A stretch of 56,236 bases of DNA from Lachnoclostridium sp. An14 (lineage in GTDB: Bacteria > Bacillota > Clostridia > Lachnospirales > Lachnospiraceae). The notes below the pieces were generated by a model. It saw only the letters and a list, made by a program, of their open reading frames with translations. It was not told the origin of the DNA and searched no databases. Position numbers and translations under genes: made by a program. Shown here one piece after another: positions 51,491 to 56,236 of the stretch (the first letter of the stretch is position 1; the number at the start of each line of letters is the position of its first letter). Location of the stretch: contig NZ_NFLE01000028.1 of assembly GCF_002160755.1 (NCBI RefSeq), forward strand, positions 1-56,236, read 5' to 3'.

Positions 51491-51586
51491 AATTTAGCAC
51501 CTCCAATGAATGAAATGTATGATACATTCTGCCCCATATCATAACATATTTTTCCCCGTTTGAGAAGGGGACAAGGGCAATAAATT

Positions 51587-51650
51587 GTATCCGTTCAGCC
51601 ACGCCTTCACATTTTGACAAATTTTTATGAAATGGGCTGACGGGAAACCT
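51587..51650. mobile_element. Diverged partial copy of the MITE-like element
   Basis: GTATCCGTTCAGCCACGCC and the following 40-45 bp track the left part of MITE copy 1, including TTTGACaaaTTTT and GGGCTgACGgGAAAC. The right terminal repeat and a target duplication are not recognisable. It lies just beyond the thrC stop codon and upstream of fba. Confidence 0.55.
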
Positions 51651-51672
51651 TCCGGAAGCTTTCCGCCGGGGC

Positions 51673-53169
51673 TTACGCCAGCGGGCAGCCTAAAAATTCC
51701 GCCACCTGTTTTTCCATGTCTGCCGGATCGCATTCTCTGGTGTGGCGCACCGGCGCGGTGCGGATCTCCTCCACGGCGGCGGGCACTGCCACTCCCGATA
51801 TGCGGGACAGCTCGTCCACAATGGCGAATTCGTCCTTTTCCTGCCCTGGTCCGGCAATGGCCTCCAGGACGCTGCCGGAAAATTTGAAGGGGCTGGCGGT
51901 GGAGGCGATGATCATTTTATGGCTGTCCCCCGTTTTTTCCTTGTATTGGCGGCAGACGGCGGCAGCTACGCCTGTGTGGGTGTCGATCAGGTAACCGCAG
52001 CTCTCAAACAGGGATTTGATCACGGCAGCCGTCTCTCCTTCCCCGGCAAAGCCGCCCCAGAAATCGGCCATGTAGGAGCGCATCTCCTCTGTCACCTCGT
52101 ATTTTCCGCCGCCGGATAAGTTTGCCATGAGGGCGGCCGTTTTCTCTGTGTCGCAGCCACAGCTTAAATAGATCAGGCGCTCCAGGTTGCTGGAAATCAG
52201 GATGTCCATAGACGGGGAGCTGGTGAGGATAAAGGGGCGGTTCCTGTCGTAGACGCCGGTGGAGAAGAAGTCGTAGAGCACTTTATTCTCGTTGGACGCG
52301 CAGATCAGACGGCCCAGGGGTACGCCCATTTTCTTCGCGAAGTAGGCGGCCAAAATATTTCCGAAGTTTCCGGTGGGGACGGTCACGTTTACGGTCTCGC
52401 CGTCCTCGATTTCCCCGTTTTCCAGAAGTTTCGCGTAGGCGTACACGTAGTAGGCCACCTGGGGCACCAAACGGCCGATGTTGATGGAGTTGGCGGAGGA
52501 GAGCTGGAATCCGTTCTTCTCCAGGTGATCCGCGAAACTGCTGTCGCCGAAAATGTGTTTCACTCCGGTCTGGGCGTCGTCGAAGTTTCCGTGGATGGCC
52601 ACAACGGCGGTATTGTCCCCCTTCTGGGTCACCATCTGCAGCTCCTGGACGCGGCTGACACCGCCCTTGGGATAAAATACCACAATCCTGGTGCCCGGCA
52701 CACCGGCGAAACCGGCCATGGCGGCCTTTCCGGTGTCGCCGGAGGTGGCCGCTAAAATGACGATCTCATTGGAAACGCCGTTTTTCTTCGCGGAAACGGT
52801 CATCAGGTGGGGAAGGATGGACAGCGCCATGTCCTTGAACGCGATGGTGCTCCCGTGATAAAGCTCCAGATAGTAGTCGCCGTCCGCTTTCGCCAGTTCG
52901 GCGATCTCCTCGGTATCAAACTTGCTGTCATAAGCCTTCGCGATACAGCCCTTTAACTCCTCCTCGGTGAAATCGGTGAGGAATAATTTCATGGTCTCGT
53001 AGGCGATTTCCTGGTAGCTCATGCCGGCCAGCGTTTTCATGGGAACGTCCAGCTGGGGGATGGAATCGGGCATAAACAGGCCGCCGTCGCAGGCAAGTCC
53101 CTTTAAAATCGCCTGGGACGCGGTCAGCCCTTTCTCTCCGCCTCTGGTACTCTGATAGGTTCTATTCAT
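51673..53169 (-). CDS. thrC: Threonine synthase
   Basis: ThrC converts O-phosphohomoserine to threonine with PLP. The 498-residue protein belongs to the longer (class I, E. coli-like) group. It shows STRGGEKGLTASQAILKGLA, the PLP-lysine segment GSTIAFKDMALS, VPTGNFGNILAAY for phosphate binding and ATSGDTGKAA. Start ATG 53169 has AAGGAAGG about 12 bp upstream; the longer frame has no homology. hom and thrB are not adjacent. Confidence 0.95.
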   Translation of the reverse strand: MNRTYQSTRGGEKGLTASQAILKGLACDGGLFMPDSIPQLDVPMKTLAGMSYQEIAYETMKLFLTDFTEEELKGCIAKAYDSKFDTEEIAELAKADGDYYLELYHGSTIAFKDMALSILPHLMTVSAKKNGVSNEIVILAATSGDTGKAAMAGFAGVPGTRIVVFYPKGGVSRVQELQMVTQKGDNTAVVAIHGNFDDAQTGVKHIFGDSSFADHLEKNGFQLSSANSINIGRLVPQVAYYVYAYAKLLENGEIEDGETVNVTVPTGNFGNILAAYFAKKMGVPLGRLICASNENKVLYDFFSTGVYDRNRPFILTSSPSMDILISSNLERLIYLSCGCDTEKTAALMANLSGGGKYEVTEEMRSYMADFWGGFAGEGETAAVIKSLFESCGYLIDTHTGVAAAVCRQYKEKTGDSHKMIIASTASPFKFSGSVLEAIAGPGQEKDEFAIVDELSRISGVAVPAAVEEIRTAPVRHTRECDPADMEKQVAEFLGCPLA

Positions 53170-53203
53170 GGCAGTCCACTTCCTTCCTTCAATAATTGCC
53201 CCA

Positions 53204-53232
53204 ATTCTAACACACTTTTCCTTGGCGTACAA
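53204..53232 (-). promoter_or_regulatory. Promoter of thrC
   Basis: On the minus strand TTGTAC (53232-53227) and TAGAAT (53209-53204) have a 17-bp spacer. The -35 box shares one base with the -35 box of the divergent sfsA promoter, so RNA polymerase binding at the two should be exclusive. Confidence 0.6.
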
Positions 53233-53250
53233 GAATTTTTGCGGTAGAAT
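53222..53250 (+). promoter_or_regulatory. Promoter of sfsA
   Basis: TTGGCG (53222-53227) and TAGAAT (53245-53250) have a 17-bp spacer, about 47 bp before the sfsA ATG. Confidence 0.6.
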
Positions 53251-53296
53251 CTTGTAGGAAAACAGTGAATCCCCACTGACAGAAGGAGGAACGGAT

Positions 53297-53998
53297 ATGG
53301 TTTATGAGCGGATGCGGGCGGGAACCTTTTTGGAGCGGCCAAACCGGTTTACGGCCCGGGTGAACATAGACGGCAGGGTGGAAACCTGCCATGTGAAAAA
53401 TACGGGACGGTGCAGGGAGCTGCTCATCCCCGGCGCGAAGGTGCTGGTGCAGTTTCACCCGGAGGCGAAGGCGGCTGGGAGAAAGACGGAATTTTCCCTG
53501 ATCGCGGTGTGGAAGGGAGATGTGCTGGTGAATATGGACTCCCAGGCCCCCAACCAGGCTGCCTTTGAGTGGCTTAATACCCAGCCGGGGCTGGAACAGG
53601 TACGGCGGGAGGTGACCTTTGGAAATTCCCGGTTTGACCTGGCCTTTTCCCGGGTCGGGCAGCAGGGATATATGGAGGTAAAGGGGGTGACCCTGGAACA
53701 GGACGGCGTGGCTCGGTTTCCCGACGCGCCTACGCTGCGGGGGCTGAAACACATCCGGGAGCTGGCGCAGATGGCGGCGGAGGGGATGGAGACGGCGGTG
53801 CTGTTTGTGATCCAGATGAAGGGAATTTCCTATTTTGAGCCGAATATGGCCACTCAGCCAGAGTTTGGGGCGGCCCTGCGGGAGGCGGCCGAGGCCGGGG
53901 TAAAGGTGATGGCGCGGGACTGCGCGGTGGCCTATGAGGAAGAAACCGGGCAGCTGCGGCTGAATATTGATAAAGAGGTGGAAGTGCGGCTGCCTTAG
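53297..53998 (+). CDS. sfsA: SfsA family nuclease / sugar fermentation stimulation protein
   Basis: The 233-residue protein is full-length SfsA: an N-terminal OB-like domain (FTARVNIDGRVETCHVKNTG, then RCRELL) and a nuclease-like fold with NSRFDLAFSRVGQQGYMEVK and GVTLEQDGVARFPDAPT. It was first described as affecting maltose gene expression in E. coli, and later work suggests nuclease activity. Its cellular role in Clostridia is unclear. AAGGAGGA precedes ATG 53297. Confidence 0.94.
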   Translation: MVYERMRAGTFLERPNRFTARVNIDGRVETCHVKNTGRCRELLIPGAKVLVQFHPEAKAAGRKTEFSLIAVWKGDVLVNMDSQAPNQAAFEWLNTQPGLEQVRREVTFGNSRFDLAFSRVGQQGYMEVKGVTLEQDGVARFPDAPTLRGLKHIRELAQMAAEGMETAVLFVIQMKGISYFEPNMATQPEFGAALREAAEAGVKVMARDCAVAYEEETGQLRLNIDKEVEVRLP

Positions 53999-54027
53999 CG
54001 GCGGCGCGCCGCGAGGCGGAGCAGATA

Positions 54028-54130
54028 GACTGCGGCGGACTGGCGGTGGCAATTTCCCCGGCGGCGGCAATTTCTGCGGCGGCGACATTTCTACTGCGGC
54101 GGCATTTCTACTGCGGCGGCAATTTCCTCG
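54028..54130. repeat. Short GC-rich tandem repeat (GCGGCGGCAATTTC units)
   Basis: About five imperfect 17-28-bp units, such as CTGCGGCGGCAATTTC and CTGCGGCGGCATTTCTA, lie head to tail between sfsA and feoA. The frames across it code only low-complexity peptide and no gene is supported. Confidence 0.75.
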
Positions 54131-54178
54131 TCCACCTCGCATATAAATAAGTAAACAGAACCTTTACGGTGAAACAAT

Positions 54179-54415
54179 ATGGTCATTCCATTAAATGATA
54201 TAGACCCGGGAACCAGCGCGGAGGTGGTGTGGATCGCCAGCGAGGACGGCATGGCTGGGCGGCTGCGGGATCTGGGATTCTCTCCCCGGGAGACGGTTTC
54301 CTGCGTGCTGAAACGGGGGCGCCGGGGCATGAGCGCCTATCTGGTGCGGAATGCCGTCATTGCCCTGCGGTATGTGAACGCGCGGGAGATTTTTGTGCGG
54401 CCGCTGGGGGAATGA
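54179..54415 (+). CDS. feoA: FeoA domain protein
   Basis: The 78-residue protein is a single SH3-like FeoA domain: MVIPLNDIDPGTSAEVVWIA, MAGRLRDLGFSPRETV and LVRNAVIALRYVNAREIFV. FeoA helps the FeoB ferrous iron permease. Its normal partner, feoB, begins 970 bp downstream, interrupted, and separated by a terminator and an inverted peptidase gene. The ribosome binding site of ATG 54179 is weak. Iron (Fur) control is expected, but no clear Fur box is seen. Confidence 0.88.
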   Translation: MVIPLNDIDPGTSAEVVWIASEDGMAGRLRDLGFSPRETVSCVLKRGRRGMSAYLVRNAVIALRYVNAREIFVRPLGE

Positions 54416-54432
54416 GGTTTCTGATGACACCC

Positions 54433-54479
54433 AAAAAGGGATTCCAACCGTCCAACATGGCGCTGGAATCCCTTTTTTT
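54433..54479. terminator. Bidirectional terminator between feoA and the M15 peptidase gene
   Basis: AAAAAGGGATTCCA and TGGAATCCCTTTTTTT are perfect inverted repeats around a 17-base loop, with T-runs on both strands. It ends both convergent genes and isolates feoA from feoB. Confidence 0.92.
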
Positions 54480-54504
54480 CGGAAATTTCTCCCATTCTTC
54501 TCCG

Positions 54505-55239
54505 TCACCGCAGGCTCCCGTCCTCCCCGGGCGTCAGCGTCACCGTTTCCTCGGCCATAATCCCGTCCTCGTAGAAATAGTACACCTTTTCCCCGATGAT
54601 CTGAAGGCCGGTGACCATTTTCCCGCCGCGGCCCAGGTAGTACCATTTTCCCTTGTAGGAATACCAGTTCTCCTCCACGGCGTGCCCGGCGCCGTCGAAC
54701 CAGTACCAGTATCCGTCGATCTTCTCCCAGTCGTTGCGGGTGTAGAGGCCGTCGGTGCGCCGGTGGAGCCAGCCGGTGCCGTCAAACTGCCAGCCGCCCG
54801 CGGGCCAGGTCTGCATAAAAGCCTGGGGCGTTTTATACTGCTTTTTCAGCTCTTTTGGGGTGGAACCCCAGTCGGGGAGCTGAAAATGAGGCTTGTCGGT
54901 GATGGACTTCCAGTCACCGCCCCACTCCAATCCAAATTCCTTTCCGATGGCCCCCACCTTGCCAAAAAACCCGTCCCCGTCCTCGTAGGCGCCTTTCCCA
55001 TCCTTTCGGTAAAAATCAAAGGCCACGCCCCACTGGTGCATGGAGGAATAGGAGGTGCCTTTGGCGTTGGTGACGATATGGCCCGGCTTTGTGCGGCCCT
55101 GGGCGTAAAGCTCGTTTTGTTCCTCCACCGTCCGCAGACATTCCCCGATGCCGATGGGCAGCCCCCGCTCCTCGCAGGCCTGGCGCACCTGGCGGAGCTT
55201 TTCCTGAAGGGCGGGATAGAGCTGTGAAATGTCTCTCAT
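54505..55239 (-). CDS. M15 family D,D/L,D-peptidase (endolysin-like) with CW-binding repeats
   Basis: The 244-residue protein has an N-terminal M15 zinc peptidase domain (about residues 1-135). IGIGECLRTVEEQNELYAQG, SSMHQWGVAFDFY and EWGGDWKSITDKPHFQL supply the His/Asp/His zinc ligands. About four CW-binding type repeats follow (GYWYWFDGAGHAVEENWYSY, then KGKWYYLGRGGKMVTGL). Related phage endolysins cut peptide crosslinks. It lacks a signal peptide, unlike the other repeat proteins here, so it needs a holin, lysis or another route. It sits inverted between feoA and feoB. GGAGAG precedes ATG 55239. Confidence 0.87.
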   Translation of the reverse strand: MRDISQLYPALQEKLRQVRQACEERGLPIGIGECLRTVEEQNELYAQGRTKPGHIVTNAKGTSYSSMHQWGVAFDFYRKDGKGAYEDGDGFFGKVGAIGKEFGLEWGGDWKSITDKPHFQLPDWGSTPKELKKQYKTPQAFMQTWPAGGWQFDGTGWLHRRTDGLYTRNDWEKIDGYWYWFDGAGHAVEENWYSYKGKWYYLGRGGKMVTGLQIIGEKVYYFYEDGIMAEETVTLTPGEDGSLR

Positions 55240-55384
55240 AGGATTCTCTCCTTTTTCGTTCTTTCTATATTAATTTATGAAGGAAAAACGATTTTGTCCC
55301 AGAAATCCCTGCCGCCCCTTTCCGCACCCCGCCCCTGTCCCCCGCATATCTAACTATAAGGCCTATTTCATATGGGAGACATTC

Positions 55385-55486
55385 ATGGATGAAAAACGCA
55401 CAGTGGTGGCCCTGGCCGGAAATCCCAACGTGGGCAAGAGCACCATTTTCAATGGGCTGACTGGCTTAAGGCAGCATACCGGCTAA
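55385..55486 (+). pseudogene. feoB: feoB, 5' fragment cut by an inserted element
   Basis: From ATG 55385 (GGGAGA upstream) the frame reads the start of the FeoB G-domain: [20 protein letters not shown], with the G1 P-loop GNPNVGKS, then GLRQHTG and stop. FeoB normally continues with QHTGNWPGKTV and a total of 600-800 residues. Homology ends exactly at the Gly codon ending at 55483, where unrelated sequence and a recombinase gene begin. The rest of feoB is expected beyond the right edge, past the inserted element. Confidence 0.85.
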
Positions 55487-55510
55487 TGAAGTTAGAGGGG
55501 GCAAAATTAA
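55472..55510. other. Left junction (att-like) of the element inserted in feoB
   Basis: FeoB coding similarity stops within CAGCATACCGGC (55472-55483), and the stop codon of the recombinase gene begins at 55511. The element's end is therefore in this 40-bp stretch. The core duplication cannot be defined because the right junction is outside the window. Confidence 0.6.
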
Positions 55511-56143
55511 CTATATCTCCTCGAACCTGTTTACGGCCTCCCGCTGGAGGGTGGGGGACACATGGCTGTAGGTATCCATTGTTATCCGGATACTACTATG
55601 GCCCAGCCTCTCCTGGACTATTTTGGGGTGAATCCCCAACTCCATGAGGACCGTTGCATGGGTATGTCTAAGACTGTAGAAATTCCGTTCCGGAATTCCC
55701 ACTTCCCGGCACATCCCCTTGATTATTTGAGCAATGTTCCACGGAATACGGTATTTATATTTACCTTGCGGCGTTCCTGGGAATACGTATTCAGACAGAC
55801 CACGTAACTCCATACCCATCAAATACGCCGTTAGCTTGCTGTCGATGTCGATCCGGCGCGTACCTGATGGAGTTTTAGTTTCTTTTGCTTTTGATGACGC
55901 CCTGGAGATCGCCCGCTGCACGGATATGTAGCCGGCATCCAAATTAATATCACCCCATTTAAGGGCGAATATCTCACCTGGGCGCATCCCCGTCCGGAAC
56001 GCGATCACGATCGCATCCTTGACCCATTGTGGAGCATCGCATCCCAACAGGGCGTATACCTCCTCCGGCCGGAACGCTCTAACCTCGGTTCTTATTTTTT
56101 TCGGAAATTTCACATCGTTTGGTGTTTTTGTCAATGAATCCAA
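55511..56143 (-). CDS. Tyrosine recombinase/integrase, catalytic domain (N-terminus missing or out of frame)
   Basis: The 210-residue frame is the C-terminal catalytic part of a tyrosine integrase. The first Arg is in FRTGMRPGEIFALKWGDI, then YSLRHTHATVLMELGI with His-x-x-Arg geometry, GHSSIRITMDTYSH with the His and the nucleophilic Tyr. Family members are about 370-400 residues, with SAM-like DNA-binding domains in front. Here an in-frame TGA (56165-56167) cuts the frame, and the start would be a TTG at 56143 without a good binding site. The gene is thus either decayed or frameshifted near its middle. Its end abuts the feoB junction, as integrase genes often abut att sites. Confidence 0.75.
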   Translation of the reverse strand: MDSLTKTPNDVKFPKKIRTEVRAFRPEEVYALLGCDAPQWVKDAIVIAFRTGMRPGEIFALKWGDINLDAGYISVQRAISRASSKAKETKTPSGTRRIDIDSKLTAYLMGMELRGLSEYVFPGTPQGKYKYRIPWNIAQIIKGMCREVGIPERNFYSLRHTHATVLMELGIHPKIVQERLGHSSIRITMDTYSHVSPTLQREAVNRFEEI

Positions 56144-56236
56144 GCGTCCGACGTTTATAGTCGTTCACATAGATTCTCGATTTTCCGAACTTTTCCCATA
56201 AAGAAAAGTACAGGTATGCACTATCAGTGCAACAAG

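Overview
The window looks like a chromosome segment of a gut Lachnospiraceae/Clostridium-type Firmicute. Evidence for this is strong AAGGAGG ribosome binding sites, Clostridia-type genes (type III glutamine synthetase, serC-serA-DUF1015, class II aldolase, Opp/Dpp transporters), many secreted proteins with choline/cell-wall-binding repeats, and a GC-rich background interrupted by AT-rich patches. The species cannot be fixed from sequence alone.

Layout. 1-3.1 kb: type I restriction-modification genes hsdM and hsdS, with no hsdR in view. 3.2-8.2 kb: an Asp-rich repeat protein, a Fic protein, five tRNA genes (Pro-Gly-Arg-His-Gln, minus strand), then an AT-rich cassette with a transcription-attenuator leader, the relic of a flavin/nitroimidazole-type oxidase gene, a MATE pump and a cytidylate-kinase-like gene. 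Two copies of a 77-bp structured repeat flank the four-tRNA block plus cassette. 8.2-14.9 kb: housekeeping genes on the minus strand (two YfcE-type phosphodiesterases, rdgB, a C1 protease, an RlmL-like methyltransferase, rhodanese, an Asn/Arg-rich micro-protein, NlpC/P60) plus three copies of a palindromic MITE-like element; one has a perfect 8-bp target duplication and supplies the stop codon of the rhodanese gene. 15-19.8 kb: DUF1015, serA, serC and a membrane acyltransferase. 20.1-21.5 kb: a secreted subtilase.

21.5-33.2 kb is a sialic acid catabolic region: an uncharacterised beta-propeller hydrolase, N-acetylneuraminate lyase, a YhcH-type anomerase, a five-gene Dpp/Opp-type ABC importer, a divergent RpiR regulator, a ROK kinase (NanK) and NanE. 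The importer and nanE promoters share an AT-rich motif over their -35 boxes that may be the RpiR operator. 33.3-37.9 kb is a trehalose module (phospho-alpha-glucosidase, PTS IIBC with fused IIA, and TreR) with three TTGTTTAAACAA-type operators.

38-47 kb is a phosphocholine-surface locus. A single protein combines winged helix, LicC-like cytidylyltransferase and LicA-like choline kinase, and sits between two pairs of secreted repeat proteins, one of them a GH25 lysozyme. 47.2-48.3 kb holds an AbrB/PIN toxin-antitoxin pair and a 52-bp hairpin repeat array. 48.3-54 kb: glnN, fba, thrC and sfsA. 54-56.2 kb: feoA, an M15 peptidase with cell-wall repeats, and a feoB gene cut after 33 codons, followed directly by a tyrosine recombinase of an apparently integrated element that runs out of the window.
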